A DNA stretch of 64,000 nucleotides, from assembly GCF_016862635.1 (NCBI RefSeq), contig NZ_BONI01000006.1, positions 124,001 through 188,000 of the forward strand, read 5' to 3'. Both the position numbers and the translations under genes were made by a program. Within the stretch, counting starts at the first letter, position 1. Each line of letters starts with the position of its first letter. This document shows positions 1 through 8,803 of the stretch, piece by piece. This stretch comes from Catellatospora coxensis. Lineage in GTDB: Bacteria > Actinomycetota > Actinomycetes > Mycobacteriales > Micromonosporaceae. The notes under the pieces are model-generated. The model was not told the DNA's origin. It did not search any database and saw only the letters and a program-made list of their open reading frames with translations.

Positions 1-564
<564 letters not shown>

Positions 565-579
565 GCCGCGCCTTCCACT

Positions 580-638
580 GACGTTGGCCTATCTCATCGA
601 ATCCGGCGCTCGGATTTTCGATGAGATAGGCCAACGTC
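580..638. repeat. Palindrome family B, copy 1
   Basis: A 59-bp inverted repeat whose arms read GACGTTGGCCTATCTCATCG on each strand, with a short centre. It starts 16 bp after the stop of the upstream gene. A second copy lies at 24501-24559. The pair also shares the flank TTCCACT outside one arm, so this is a repeated element and not a chance hairpin. Its position suits a transcription terminator. Confidence 0.8.
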
Positions 639-746
639 GATCAGGAGTCGAGCGGCACCACCAACCTCGGCGTCCGATGCGGGTTCGGGCGAGCGATAGT
701 TTCGCGGCTGTGGACGGCGCACGCCGGGTACGCGAAGCTGGCCGTC

Positions 747-2264
747 ATGCCGCCACCCCGCCCCGCCGCCGTCTTCCTCGACCCCCACTTCACCGTCGGT
801 GAGGTCGACCCGCTGCTGTTCGGCTCCTTCGTCGAACACCTGGGCCGGTGCGTGTACACCGGACTGTTCGAACCCGACCACCCCACCGCCGACGCCGCCG
901 GCCTGCGCACCGACGTGCTGGCCCTGGTCCGCGAGCTCGGCGTGACCATGGTCCGCTACCCGGGCGGCAACTTCGTGTCGGCGTACCGCTGGGAGGACGG
1001 CGTGGGCCCGGCGGACCTGCGCCCGCGCCGGCTCGACCCGGCCTGGCGCACGATCGAGACCAACCGGTTCGGCCTCGGCGAGTTCACCGCGTTCACCCGG
1101 TCCGCCGGGCTGGAGCCGATGATGGCGGTCAACCTCGGCACCCGGGGACCGGCCGAGGCCGCCGACCTGCTGGAGTACTGCAACCACCCGAGCGGCACCA
1201 CGCTGTCCGACCTGCGCGGGGCGCACGGCGCGCCGGAGCCGTACGGCATCCGGCTGTGGTGCCTGGGCAACGAGCTGGACGGGCCGTGGCAGGTCGGGCA
1301 CAAGACCGCCGACGAGTACGGGCGCCTGGCCGCCGAGACCGCCCGGCTGATGCGGATGATCGACCCGTCGGTGCGGCTGGTCGCCTGCGGCAGCTCCGGA
1401 TCGGGCATGCCGACGTTCGGCGACTGGGAGTCGACGGTGCTCGCGCACGCGTACGACCAGGTCGACTACATCTCCCTGCACGCCTACTACGACCCCGAGG
1501 CGGGCGACCCGGCCTCCTACCTGGCCAGCGCGTCGGACATGGAGCGGTTCATCACCGACGTGATCGCGCTGTGCGACGCGGCCCGCGCCCGGCACCGCTC
1601 GGCGAAGCGGCTGTCCCTGTCGTTCGACGAGTGGAACATCTGGTACATGTCCCGGCAGCGGCCCGGCCAGGGCGAGTGGCCGCGGGCGCCGCGGCTGCTG
1701 GAGGACGTCTACACGGTCACCGACGCCGTCGTGTTCGGCACCCTGCTGATCACGCTGCTGCGCCACGCCGACCGGGTCACCGCGGCCTGCCTGGCTCAGC
1801 TGGTCAACGTCATCGCCCCGATCATGACCGAGCCCGCCGGCCCGGCCTGGCGGCAGACCATCTTCCACCCGTTCGCCCAGGCCGCCCGGTACGGCCGCGG
1901 GCAGGTGCTGCGCCTGCACGTCGCGTCGCCGACGTACGAGACCCCGAAGTTCGGTGACGTGCCGCTGCTGCACGCCACCGCGGTGCACGGCGAGGACGGC
2001 ATGCTCACCGTCTTCGCCGTCAACCGCGACCCGGCGGCGGCCCTGCCGCTGACGGTGCACCTGGGCGGCTTCACCCCGGCCGGTCCGGCCACCCACTCGG
2101 TGCTCGCGGACGACGACCCCTCGGCCGCGAACACGATGACCGAACCCGAGCGCGTCACGCCCCGGGAGTCGGCCGCGCCCGCGGTCGACGGCGGCCGCCT
2201 CACCGTGACCCTGCCGCCGCTGTCCTGGAACGTGATCCGGCTACCGCTCGCAACGGATCGCTGA
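747..2264 (+). CDS. GH51 alpha-L-arabinofuranosidase
   Basis: A 505-residue enzyme matching intracellular GH51 arabinofuranosidases along its whole length, from FGSFVEHLGRCVYTG to the C-terminal beta domain. The acid/base Glu is E176 in the motif WCLGNELDG and the nucleophile is E295 in SFDEWNIWY; both are intact. There is no signal peptide, so it should act in the cytoplasm, removing terminal alpha-L-arabinofuranosyl groups from arabinan or arabinoxylan oligosaccharides after import. It is transcribed alone. The nearest likely suppliers of substrate are the secreted glycosidases and importers elsewhere in the window. The ATG at 747 is the only start that keeps the conserved N-terminus, though its ribosome binding site is weak. 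Confidence 0.93.
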   Translation: MPPPRPAAVFLDPHFTVGEVDPLLFGSFVEHLGRCVYTGLFEPDHPTADAAGLRTDVLALVRELGVTMVRYPGGNFVSAYRWEDGVGPADLRPRRLDPAWRTIETNRFGLGEFTAFTRSAGLEPMMAVNLGTRGPAEAADLLEYCNHPSGTTLSDLRGAHGAPEPYGIRLWCLGNELDGPWQVGHKTADEYGRLAAETARLMRMIDPSVRLVACGSSGSGMPTFGDWESTVLAHAYDQVDYISLHAYYDPEAGDPASYLASASDMERFITDVIALCDAARARHRSAKRLSLSFDEWNIWYMSRQRPGQGEWPRAPRLLEDVYTVTDAVVFGTLLITLLRHADRVTAACLAQLVNVIAPIMTEPAGPAWRQTIFHPFAQAARYGRGQVLRLHVASPTYETPKFGDVPLLHATAVHGEDGMLTVFAVNRDPAAALPLTVHLGGFTPAGPATHSVLADDDPSAANTMTEPERVTPRESAAPAVDGGRLTVTLPPLSWNVIRLPLATDR

Positions 2265-2344
2265 CGACGGTCCGGACAGGTGGTGCTGCGAGCGGCGGCC
2301 GGCCACAGCACGAGTCGTCGCCGCAGGTCGCAGCCCTATGAAGA

Positions 2345-2395
2345 TGGGAAGGGCACCTTCTACATCGCGGAGCGATGGGAAGGTGCCCTTCCTTT
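2345..2395 (-). repeat. 31-bp-register element A1 (inverted type)
   Basis: Half-sites at 2348-2360 (GAAGGGCACCTTC) and 2379-2391 (its reverse complement), starts 31 bp apart. The element lies between convergent genes, 10 bp from the aldo/keto reductase stop and in sense orientation to that gene. Confidence 0.9.
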
Positions 2396-2404
2396 GCTTC
2401 GGGG

Positions 2405-3391
2405 TTACCAGCGGTGGTGGATCTGGGGGCGGATCAGGTCGTCGTAGACCTCGGTGACGACGCGGAGCTGGTCGGGGAGCAGGGCGGGCAGGTCGGCGGC
2501 GGCGGCGTTGGCGCGGGCCTGCTCGGGATTGCGAGCGCCGGGGATGACCACGGTGACGCCGGGCTGGTCGATGATCCAGCGCAGCGCGAACTGGGCCATG
2601 GTCGCGCCGGACGGCACCAGCGGGGCGAGGCGGCGCACCGCGGCCAGGCCGGTGGCGAAGTCGACGCCGGAGAACGTCTCGCCGACGTCGAACGCCTCAC
2701 CGTGGCGGTTGTAGGTGCGGTGGTCGTCCGCCGCGAACGTGGTGTGCTCGTCGTAGCGCCCCGACAGCAGGCCGCTGGCCAGCGGCACCCGGGCGATGAT
2801 GCCCACCCCGGCGGCCGCGGCGGCGGGCAGCACCCGCTCCAGCGGCTTGAGCCGCAGCGCATTGAAGATGATCTGCACGGACGCCACGTGCGGCCGGGCG
2901 ATCGCGGTCAGCGCCTGGTCACAGGTCTCCACGCTGACGCCGTACGCGGCGATGCGCTTCTCCTCGACCAGGGTGTCCAGCGCGTCGTAGACGGCCTCGG
3001 CGGAGTACACCTCGGTCGGCGGGCAGTGCAGCTGGACCAGGTCCAGCGTGTCCACCCCGAGGTTGGCCCGGGACCGGTCGTTCCATGCCCGGAAGTTGTC
3101 CATGTTGTAGTTGGCCGCCTCCTGGGCGACCCGGCGGCCCATCTTCGTGGCCACGGTGATCCCGTGGTCGGCCCCGCGCTCGCGCAGGAACCTTCCGATC
3201 AGGGTCTCGCTGCGGCCGTCGCCGTACACGTCGGCGGTGTCGATGAAGTTCACACCCGCGTCGACGGCGGTGGCGAGCACTGCCAGGGCGTCGTCCTCAC
3301 TGACGCTGCCCCAGTCCGCGCCGAGCTGCCATGCGCCGAGCCCGACCACGCTCACATTCCGGCCTGTCCGGCCGAGCATTCGCTGCTGCAC
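2405..3391 (-). CDS. Aldo/keto reductase
   Basis: A 328-residue NADPH-dependent oxidoreductase of the aldo/keto reductase superfamily, (beta/alpha)8 barrel. The catalytic tetrad is visible as D51 and Y56 in DTADVYGDG, K83 in ATKMGRR and H122 in VQLHCPP. The C-terminal part contains the usual nucleotide-binding IPGARNPEQ motif. The physiological substrate cannot be told from sequence. The start is GTG at 3391 with no Shine-Dalgarno; a TAGGCT -10 box at 3398-3403 lies 6 bp upstream, which suggests a leaderless transcript. The gene ends against repeat element A1, its likely terminator. Confidence 0.92.
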   Translation of the reverse strand: MQQRMLGRTGRNVSVVGLGAWQLGADWGSVSEDDALAVLATAVDAGVNFIDTADVYGDGRSETLIGRFLRERGADHGITVATKMGRRVAQEAANYNMDNFRAWNDRSRANLGVDTLDLVQLHCPPTEVYSAEAVYDALDTLVEEKRIAAYGVSVETCDQALTAIARPHVASVQIIFNALRLKPLERVLPAAAAAGVGIIARVPLASGLLSGRYDEHTTFAADDHRTYNRHGEAFDVGETFSGVDFATGLAAVRRLAPLVPSGATMAQFALRWIIDQPGVTVVIPGARNPEQARANAAAADLPALLPDQLRVVTEVYDDLIRPQIHHRW

Positions 3392-3417
3392 CCCGACAGC
3401 CTAGCCGCGCGGCGGGG

Positions 3418-3948
3418 TCACAGGTCGCGGTGCATGACCACGCAGTCGCGGCCGGCTTGGAGGTCGGGGCGGCGGTCGATCTCGGCGTAGTCGAGCCGGG
3501 TCCAGAAGGCGAGCGCGGCCGGGTTGTTGACCAGCACCGCCAGCCGCACCCCGGGCCGGCCCGCGCGGCGCAGGCGCTCGTGGACCTCCTCCGCGACCTT
3601 CCGGCCCAGTCCCCGGCCCTGCCGCCGCGCGTCGACCATCAGCAGCCCGATCCAGGGAAAGCCGTCCACCGGGTGCTCGTCCAGCAGCGCCACGACCCCG
3701 GCCAGCGGATCGCCGCTGTCGGGTGCGGCTTCGGGACGGGGTACGCGCACGAGCAGCACCTCGACGCCGGGCATCGCCAGCTCGCCGGTGAGCGCGTCGG
3801 CCACCTCGGTCGGGCTGACGGTGTCCGGCTCGGGGCCGAACTCGCCGCTGAGGCGGTGGAAGGCGGCGTTTCCGGCGTAGAGCCTGGCGAGCTCGGCCAG
3901 CACGGGTGAGCCTGGAGCGAGGTCGCCCGGAGCGAGCGGGATGAGCAC
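3418..3948 (-). CDS. GNAT-family N-acetyltransferase
   Basis: A 176-residue GNAT protein. The acetyl-CoA pyrophosphate-binding motif A is RRQGRGLGRK at about residues 108-117, and the C-terminal NNPAALAFWTRLDY is the usual motif B region. The substrate is unknown. The GTG start at 3948 follows a TACTCT -10 box (3955-3960) by 6 bp with no ribosome binding site, so the message is probably leaderless. It ends 26 bp before the aldo/keto reductase start on the same strand. Confidence 0.88.
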   Translation of the reverse strand: MLIPLAPGDLAPGSPVLAELARLYAGNAAFHRLSGEFGPEPDTVSPTEVADALTGELAMPGVEVLLVRVPRPEAAPDSGDPLAGVVALLDEHPVDGFPWIGLLMVDARRQGRGLGRKVAEEVHERLRRAGRPGVRLAVLVNNPAALAFWTRLDYAEIDRRPDLQAGRDCVVMHRDL

Positions 3949-3968
3949 GGGCTGAGAGTACCCCCAGG

Positions 3969-4154
3969 TCAGCCCTGGTCGCGCTGGTTGCGGCGCGCCG
4001 GGTTGTTCGCCTTCTCGATGGCGCGTACCAGCTCGGCCTTGGTCATGTGCCAGCGGCCGGTGACGTTGAGCTTCTTGGCCACCCCGAGCAGCTGCTCCTT
4101 GGTCTGGCTCGACTGGTAGCGCAGCTTGCTGCGCATCTCCCGTTGGATCGGCAT
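3969..4154 (-). CDS. Small SAP/Rho-N-like DNA-binding protein
   Basis: A 61-residue basic protein. The central part (KEQLLGVAKKLNVTGRWHMTKAEL in outline) has the helix-extended loop-helix pattern of SAP and Rho N-terminal domains, in which residues such as L, V, G and MTKAELVRAI recur. Similar short proteins are common in actinomycetes and are thought to bind nucleic acid; no specific role is known to me. The ATG at 4154 has a clear GGGAGG ribosome binding site. It is followed by the acetyltransferase gene and preceded by the CBS-domain gene on the same strand, 26 bp away. Confidence 0.8.
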   Translation of the reverse strand: MPIQREMRSKLRYQSSQTKEQLLGVAKKLNVTGRWHMTKAELVRAIEKANNPARRNQRDQG

Positions 4155-4180
4155 GGGGCCTCCCGTCCCTTCGACACTGC

Positions 4181-4921
4181 CTACTCGACGATCCCCAGCG
4201 TGCCGTCGCGGGGACGTTCGGGTCCGTCCACCTCGGCGTTGAACTCGTAGCGCTTGTCCAGGCCCGGGGTGTCGTCGTACTCGAAGGTCAGCGCGTTGAC
4301 CACGTCGATCACTCCGGGCACGCCGCGCACCAGGCGCTCGGCGATCTGGGCCGAGCTGCGCCGGCCGGTGCCGCCGGTCAGGGTCACCACGCCGTCCTCG
4401 ACCGTCGCGTCGATCTCCGGCGGCTGGACGAAGAGCATGCCCTGGATGATGTCGTGCACGACGTCGTGCCGGATCGCCTCGTCCGAGCGGCGGTACGTGC
4501 GCAGCAGGTCGCGCCGCGACACGATGCCCACCAGCATGCCGTCGGCATCCACCACCGGCAGCCGTTTGAGCTGCTCGTCCTCCATGCGCCGGGCCGCCGC
4601 GACGACGGAGGCGTCCGGCGCGACCGTGATCACCGGGCTGGTCATCAGGTCCTCGGCCTGGTCGCCCTCCGCCTTGGCCCGGGCCACCGCGCGGCGCCGC
4701 CGCTCGAACAGGTGCCGCTGCGGCTCCTCGCCGCTCAGGGCCAGCTTGTGCAGCAGGTCGGCCTCGGAGACGATGCCGACCACCGTGCCGCCGGGGTCCA
4801 GCACCGGCACCGAGCTGATGCCGTGCTCGGCCAGCAGGTCGATGATCTCCTTGTACGGCGTCGCGGTGCCCACGCTGATCACCGGCGCGGACATCACCTG
4901 CCGCACGGTCCGCACCGACAT
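4181..4921 (-). CDS. CBS-pair protein with C-terminal BON domain
   Basis: A 246-residue cytoplasmic protein. Two CBS motifs make a Bateman module: residues about 8-60 (VMSAPVISVGTATPYKEI, then VVGIVSEADLL) and 95-150 (LMTSPVITVAPDASV, then LVGIVSRRDLL). A BON domain follows (about 165-220, IDATVEDGVVTLTGG). CBS pairs generally sense adenine nucleotides, and CBS-BON proteins are frequent in actinobacterial stress regulons; the ligand here is unknown. The ATG at 4921 has a strong GAGGAGG ribosome binding site 7 bp upstream, which rules out earlier starts in the frame. It is divergent from the DUF6158 gene. Confidence 0.9.
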   Translation of the reverse strand: MSVRTVRQVMSAPVISVGTATPYKEIIDLLAEHGISSVPVLDPGGTVVGIVSEADLLHKLALSGEEPQRHLFERRRRAVARAKAEGDQAEDLMTSPVITVAPDASVVAAARRMEDEQLKRLPVVDADGMLVGIVSRRDLLRTYRRSDEAIRHDVVHDIIQGMLFVQPPEIDATVEDGVVTLTGGTGRRSSAQIAERLVRGVPGVIDVVNALTFEYDDTPGLDKRYEFNAEVDGPERPRDGTLGIVE

Positions 4922-5086
4922 CGACGCACCTCCTCGTTCGGCCGGCGTGCCCCGGTTCGGCCGGTGCGGCCCACGTGAGCAGGCCAGACTGGAGAGGTGA
5001 GCCACCGCGGCCGGTGGGTACATGCCCACTGTGATCGTACCGAGCCGGACATGCCCGTCCGGCCCGGTTGACCCACCCGGAGGTGC

Positions 5087-5323
5087 ATGATGAGGTCCGA
5101 CGTGGCCGACCGCAGCGGTATACCGGCCGCCGCGCTGAGCAACCACGAGCTGTCCCGCGAGCTGGCGTCGCTGCACCGTACGCGGCACGACACGTTCGTG
5201 CACGGCTCGGACCACGCGCTGGCCAACCATGATCAGCGCAGCCGCGAGCTGGAGCTGGAGTACCTGCAGCGGTTCCCCGAACGCGATCCCGATCCGCGGC
5301 GGCTGCGCCCTGCCGACCAGTGA
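5087..5323 (+). CDS. DUF6158 family small protein
   Basis: A 78-residue protein with the pattern LSNHELSRELASLHRTRHDT, then FVHGSDHALANHDQRSRELE, which I recognise as the actinobacterial DUF6158 family. It is predicted fully helical and soluble. The function is unknown. Two ATG codons stand in tandem at 5087 and 5090; the GGAGG motif upstream serves either. A hairpin that overlaps the stop codon follows immediately. Confidence 0.8.
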   Translation: MMRSDVADRSGIPAAALSNHELSRELASLHRTRHDTFVHGSDHALANHDQRSRELELEYLQRFPERDPDPRRLRPADQ

Positions 5324-5349
5324 CGGCGGCCCGGCCGGCCACCGTCACT
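5319..5349 (+). terminator. Hairpin overlapping the DUF6158 stop
   Basis: Arms AGTGACGG (5319-5326) and CCGTCACT (5342-5349) with a GC-rich, self-complementary GGCCGGCC centre. The TGA stop of the upstream gene lies in the left arm. Confidence 0.6.
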
Positions 5350-5402
5350 ACAAAACGGGCGAAATATCCCTTTCGGACAAACCGCCCGAGTGTCCGATCA
5401 GG

Positions 5403-5642
5403 TCAGTGACCGGTGAAGAGCACCTTCACCCGGTGCTGGCCCCGCTGCACGCCGTCTCCGGCGGTCAACCGACCGGCGAGGCTGTCCGCGGCGTCACGGG
5501 ACTCGGTGGTGTGCTCGGCATCGCGCTGTTCCGGCCAGCGCAGCTCGTCCCGTCCGCCACCATTCGGGTCAAGCGGACGAACGCGGCTGACCACGACAAT
5601 CCACTTGCCGGCGGCCGACTTTCGCCTCCTCCACCAGAACAT
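5403..5642 (-). CDS. Hypothetical small basic protein
   Basis: A 79-residue reading frame starting MFWWRRRKSAAGKW and ending GQHRVKVLFTGH. The ATG at 5642 is preceded by GGAG at good spacing. No known domain is recognised. It has the look of a real gene (balanced composition, a plausible beta strand IVVVSRVR, good ribosome binding site), but it is short and unsupported by neighbours. It runs opposite to the next gene, with about 120 bp between the two starts. Confidence 0.5.
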   Translation of the reverse strand: MFWWRRRKSAAGKWIVVVSRVRPLDPNGGGRDELRWPEQRDAEHTTESRDAADSLAGRLTAGDGVQRGQHRVKVLFTGH

Positions 5643-5759
5643 CTCTGCCTCCGTCTCCCGCGTGCGCCGAGTGCCCACCGTACCGTGGCGCGTTCAACGG
5701 GACAGCCCTCGGTTGCGGGGTACGTTGGTAGACCGACCGACCTTGATGGGGAGGGCAAG

Positions 5760-6521
5760 GTGACAGGCCTTTTCGCTTCGATAGGCGTCGACCTCGCCCG
5801 GGAGGACCTGCGGCAGCTCACCATGTCGGTGGTCACCGCGGGCGTCGCGGTGCCGCACTCCCGCCGGTTCTGCGACCACGTGTGGACCGACACCTCGGGC
5901 GCACGAGTGGTCGCCCGGGCCCGCTGGGGCCGCATCCACCACGTACAACCCTCACTCGCCGGCGGCGCGGTGGCGGTGGCCTGCGAGAACATCCGCCTGA
6001 TCGACGACCGTACCGCGGTCATGGACCTGCTCGACGAGACCGACGGCGGCCTGCTCTGCCCCGTCGCCGTACACCTGGAGGACCACACCGCCCTGCACGT
6101 CGCCGGCGGCGCCCTCCCCCGCGGTCAGATCACCCTGTCCGCCCTGGCCGAATCCCTCGAACCGAACCCGCCGCCCACCCCGGACGACCCCACGCCACCC
6201 GGCCTCGTCTGCGACGACCTCACCCGCCCCCACCACGCCGACCCGGCCTGGACCCCCACTCCCCGCGCCCGCCTGCACGGTGCCGTCCGCCTCGCCGAAC
6301 TGCGCACCAACACCCTGACCGGCGAACCCTTCCACTGGCTGCGCCTACACGTCCACCCGGCCGTCACCCTCGACGTCGCCACCCCCGCCGCCCTCCTGCC
6401 CACCAGCCCACCCCCCGGCACCACGCTCCGCCTCCGCGCCACCCTCACCGGCCGCCTCAACCTCCCCCCAAAGGAAGGGCACCTTCATCACCAAATGCGT
6501 AGAGGAAGGGCACCTTCATAA
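5760..6521 (+). CDS. Hypothetical protein whose tail is encoded by repeat A2
   Basis: A 253-residue soluble protein of unknown function. The first 130 residues (IGVDLAREDLRQLTMSVV, then VWTDTSGARVVARARWGR) look folded; the remainder is rich in Pro and Thr. I chose the GTG at 5760 because GGGGAGGG lies 6-8 bp upstream; longer starts in the frame have no ribosome binding site. The last 17 or so residues (PKEGHLHHQMRRGRAPS) are the translation of repeat element A2, which also provides the stop. The original C-terminus has apparently been replaced or extended by the element. No homologue with known function comes to mind. Confidence 0.7.
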   Translation: MTGLFASIGVDLAREDLRQLTMSVVTAGVAVPHSRRFCDHVWTDTSGARVVARARWGRIHHVQPSLAGGAVAVACENIRLIDDRTAVMDLLDETDGGLLCPVAVHLEDHTALHVAGGALPRGQITLSALAESLEPNPPPTPDDPTPPGLVCDDLTRPHHADPAWTPTPRARLHGAVRLAELRTNTLTGEPFHWLRLHVHPAVTLDVATPAALLPTSPPPGTTLRLRATLTGRLNLPPKEGHLHHQMRRGRAPS

Positions 6522-6525
6522 CGCG
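6471..6525 (+). repeat. 31-bp-register element A2 (direct type)
   Basis: Half-sites GAAGGGCACCTTC at 6474-6486 and 6505-6517 in direct orientation, starts 31 bp apart. The element lies inside the last codons of the hypothetical gene and is read in sense orientation. Confidence 0.9.
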
Positions 6526-6576
6526 GCATGCGTGCTGGCCTGCGGCGGGATGGCAGCACGACGGGCAGTACAGTCC

Positions 6577-6608
6577 GGGACCTGTCTCACCATGCAGAGA
6601 CAGGTCCC
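6577..6608. terminator. Perfect 12-bp hairpin between convergent genes
   Basis: Arms GGGACCTGTCTC and GAGACAGGTCCC with an 8-nt loop. It lies in the 246-bp gap between the ends of the hypothetical gene and the acetyltransferase gene. I see nothing else in that gap apart from the end of A2. Confidence 0.6.
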
Positions 6609-6767
6609 GCCTGACGCCTCCAGGTCGTGCCCAGCGTGGGTGCGCCGCGTCCGGGGACCTCGTGGGACCCGGCCGCCGGCGCGGCTGAGATCTGGCGCCA
6701 TCATCACACCCGGCGGTTTCCGGCGCGTCCTCCGTCCGACCATGCGCGGCGCGGGCTTCGGCCGAGA

Positions 6768-7247
6768 TCACCGCTGCCCGACGGCCAATCGCAGCGCGGT
6801 ATGCGAGACCGGCGCGAACCCCAGCGCCCGGTAGAGCGGCTCACCGTCGGCCGTGGCCCGCAGATCGACCGTCGACACCCCGCGCTCGGCGAACCAGCCC
6901 AGCAACGCCTCCATGCACGCCCGCGAGAACCCCCTGCGGCGGTACGCCTCGTCGGTCACCACGTTGTACACGTACCCGGTCCGCCCCGACGGATTGCCCG
7001 GCCCACCCAGCCGCAGATCGATCGCGCCCACGGCGCACGCCGCCAGCCCCGCCCCGCCCGGCACCTCCACCACGTACGCCGCCATGACCGGATCCGGCTC
7101 CGCCAGCCGCGTCCGCAGCAGCGCGAGCGCCTCCTGCTGCCACGGCCCCGGCTCGACCGGCTGCCCCGCCATCGCGCCGAGCATCACCGCCCGCAACCTG
7201 ACCAGCTCCGTCGCATCCCCCGTCACCGCACGCCGCGTCTCGATCAC
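6768..7247 (-). CDS. GNAT-family N-acetyltransferase
   Basis: A 159-residue GNAT protein. Motif A is EAYRRRGFSRACMEALL at about residues 98-115, preceded by the beta strand GYVYNVVTD, and the C-terminus has LYRALGFAP. This resembles the RimI-like single-domain acetyltransferases; the substrate is unknown. The GTG start at 7247 lies 7 bp after a TAGCCT -10 box (7255-7260) with no ribosome binding site, so a leaderless transcript is likely. Confidence 0.88.
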   Translation of the reverse strand: MIETRRAVTGDATELVRLRAVMLGAMAGQPVEPGPWQQEALALLRTRLAEPDPVMAAYVVEVPGGAGLAACAVGAIDLRLGGPGNPSGRTGYVYNVVTDEAYRRRGFSRACMEALLGWFAERGVSTVDLRATADGEPLYRALGFAPVSHTALRLAVGQR

Positions 7248-7306
7248 GAACCGCAGGCTAGCCGAACCGCAGCACTGCGGCCGTCCCGCCGACCGGCGCC
7301 CGCCGG

Positions 7307-7552
7307 TCAGGTCACGTACGGGCAGTGCCGGCAGCCCCGGGTGCAGCAGAAACCGCGCTTGGCCAGGAAACCGGCACTCAGCACGAACAGCCCGGACGAC
7401 GGATCGAGGTAACCCGGGGAGCCCTCGCGCAGCGCCTCCGCGTGCCGGGCCAGGATCTCGGCCCGCTCCGGGTGGTCCTCGCGCAGCCGGGAAGGATGCG
7501 GTTCGTCCAGCTCACGTGGTGCCAGCGGCCATCGCTGCGGGGGTGCGGCCAT
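7307..7552 (-). CDS. DUF5522 family protein
   Basis: An 81-residue protein ending FCCTRGCRHCPYV, a Cys-rich motif (CCTRGCRHC) typical of DUF5522 proteins, with LDPSSGLFVLSAGFLAKRG before it. The clustered cysteines suggest metal binding. The function is unknown. I prefer the ATG at 7552 because a TATCGT -10 box (7559-7564) sits 6 bp upstream, the same leaderless spacing seen for many genes here; an in-frame ATG at 7585 would add 11 residues without a ribosome binding site. It overlaps the end of the next upstream gene by 41 bp. Confidence 0.82.
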   Translation of the reverse strand: MAAPPQRWPLAPRELDEPHPSRLREDHPERAEILARHAEALREGSPGYLDPSSGLFVLSAGFLAKRGFCCTRGCRHCPYVT

Positions 7553-8171
7553 CCGGCGACGATATCGTGCGGGCACCCACCGCATCGACGCCTGGTGACA
7601 TCATCGACGGAGCGGGCGGGGCCTGCTCGTCGGCGGCCACGCGGGCGTACAGCAGCATGTCACGACGCTCGCCGCCCAGCTCCATCCAGCTGCGCAGCAG
7701 GCCCTCGCGCCGGAACCCGGCTCGCTCGGCGGTGCGGATCGAGGCCGTGTTCCACGGCTCGACGTGCAGGTGCACCCGCGGTACGGCGAGGTCGGTCAGC
7801 GCCCAGCGGGCCACCGCCGCCAGCGCGTGCACGGCCGCGCCCCGCCCCCGGCCGGACGGCGCGATCCAGTACCCCGTCGCGGCCCGTCCTTCGGCCAGCT
7901 CGGTGAGCCACAGCCCGATCTGCCCGACCGCCCGGTCCCCGGCCCGGTCGGCGATGGCCAGGGAGTATCCGACGCCCTCCCGGGCCCGGTCGTGCTGCCG
8001 CTGGACGAACGCCAGCCCGTCGGCCGCGCTGTACGGCACCGGCACCGAACTGATCACCGGAATGTACGGGTCCGCGGCGGCCTCCTGGATCACCGGCAGG
8101 TCACCGGTCCGGAACGGGCGCAGCAGGAACGGTCCCGCGTCGAGTTCAGGGATCACCAGTCCGTCGGTCAT
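7512..8171 (-). CDS. RimJ/RimL-type N-acetyltransferase
   Basis: A 219-residue acetyltransferase of the RimJ/RimL branch: LDAGPFLLRPFRTGDLP at the N-terminus, the acetyl-CoA motif GRGRGAAVHALAAVARWA near residue 115-132, and HVEPWNTASIRTAERAGF, the signature of this branch. It may acetylate a protein N-terminus or a small amine; the substrate is not predictable. The last 40 residues are poorly conserved and overlap the DUF5522 gene by 41 bp, so the two are probably co-transcribed. It is divergent from the AraC gene, with 130 bp between starts. Confidence 0.87.
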   Translation of the reverse strand: MTDGLVIPELDAGPFLLRPFRTGDLPVIQEAAADPYIPVISSVPVPYSAADGLAFVQRQHDRAREGVGYSLAIADRAGDRAVGQIGLWLTELAEGRAATGYWIAPSGRGRGAAVHALAAVARWALTDLAVPRVHLHVEPWNTASIRTAERAGFRREGLLRSWMELGGERRDMLLYARVAADEQAPPAPSMMSPGVDAVGARTISSPDGRTPAAMAAGTT

Positions 8172-8301
8172 CGCGCGAGTCTGCCACCTGGGACGCGTCG
8201 GCCGCAGCGCCCCCGTGCCCGATCGGCACGGGATCAGCCCGACCCGGCCCGGCCGGATGCTCGGACCGGTTTCGTCGGCGGCCGGCTCTAGGCTCGGACG
8301 T

Positions 8302-8793
8302 ATGGCGAGGCTGACCCGGCCGGTGGCGGTGGAGCTGCTACCCCACCTGCGACGGGCGCGCGACCACATCGACCGCCACTACGCCGAGCCGCTCGACCTC
8401 GACCGGCTGGCCCGGGTCGCCCGGGTGTCGAAGTTCCACTTCGTCCGCAGCTTCGAGGCGACGTACGGGGAGACCCCGATCCGCTACCTCACCCGCCGCC
8501 GCATCGAACGGGCCCAGGACCTGCTGCGCCTGGCCAACCTCACGGTGACCGAGGTGTGCATGATCGTCGGGTTCGCCAGCCTGGGCTCGTTCTCGGCCCG
8601 GTTCTCGGCGCTGACCGGTGAGTCGCCGACCGGATACCGCGACCGCTGGGCCGCCCGGGGCGGGCCGCACGTGCCCGGCTGCTACCTGTTCATGCGCGGC
8701 GTGTTCGACCTCGGCGGCACCACCGGCCACCCGAACCGGGACCTGGCGGGCGGCGCAATCTCGGAGAAGCCCCAGCTCAGCGCCGACTCCTAG
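8302..8793 (+). CDS. AraC-family transcriptional regulator, DNA-binding domain only
   Basis: A 163-residue protein consisting of one AraC/XylS double helix-turn-helix domain: LDLDRLARVARVSKFHFVRS (first HTH, about 32-55) and VTEVCMIVGFASLGSFSARF (second HTH, about 84-104). There is no ligand-binding domain; the C-terminal 45 residues are unclassified. The ATG at 8302 follows a TAGGCT -10 box (8289-8294) by 7 bp. The gene ends 10 bp before the glyoxalase-like gene, and AraC-glyoxalase pairs of this kind are common in actinomycetes, so it probably controls that neighbour. Confidence 0.9.
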   Translation: MARLTRPVAVELLPHLRRARDHIDRHYAEPLDLDRLARVARVSKFHFVRSFEATYGETPIRYLTRRRIERAQDLLRLANLTVTEVCMIVGFASLGSFSARFSALTGESPTGYRDRWAARGGPHVPGCYLFMRGVFDLGGTTGHPNRDLAGGAISEKPQLSADS

Positions 8794-8803
8794 GCTTGAC
8801 GAC

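Noticed and set aside
6457-6771. A minus-strand frame of about 100 codons in the gap after the hypothetical gene
   Set aside because: It covers the repeat and a hairpin, has no start signal and shows no protein-like composition.
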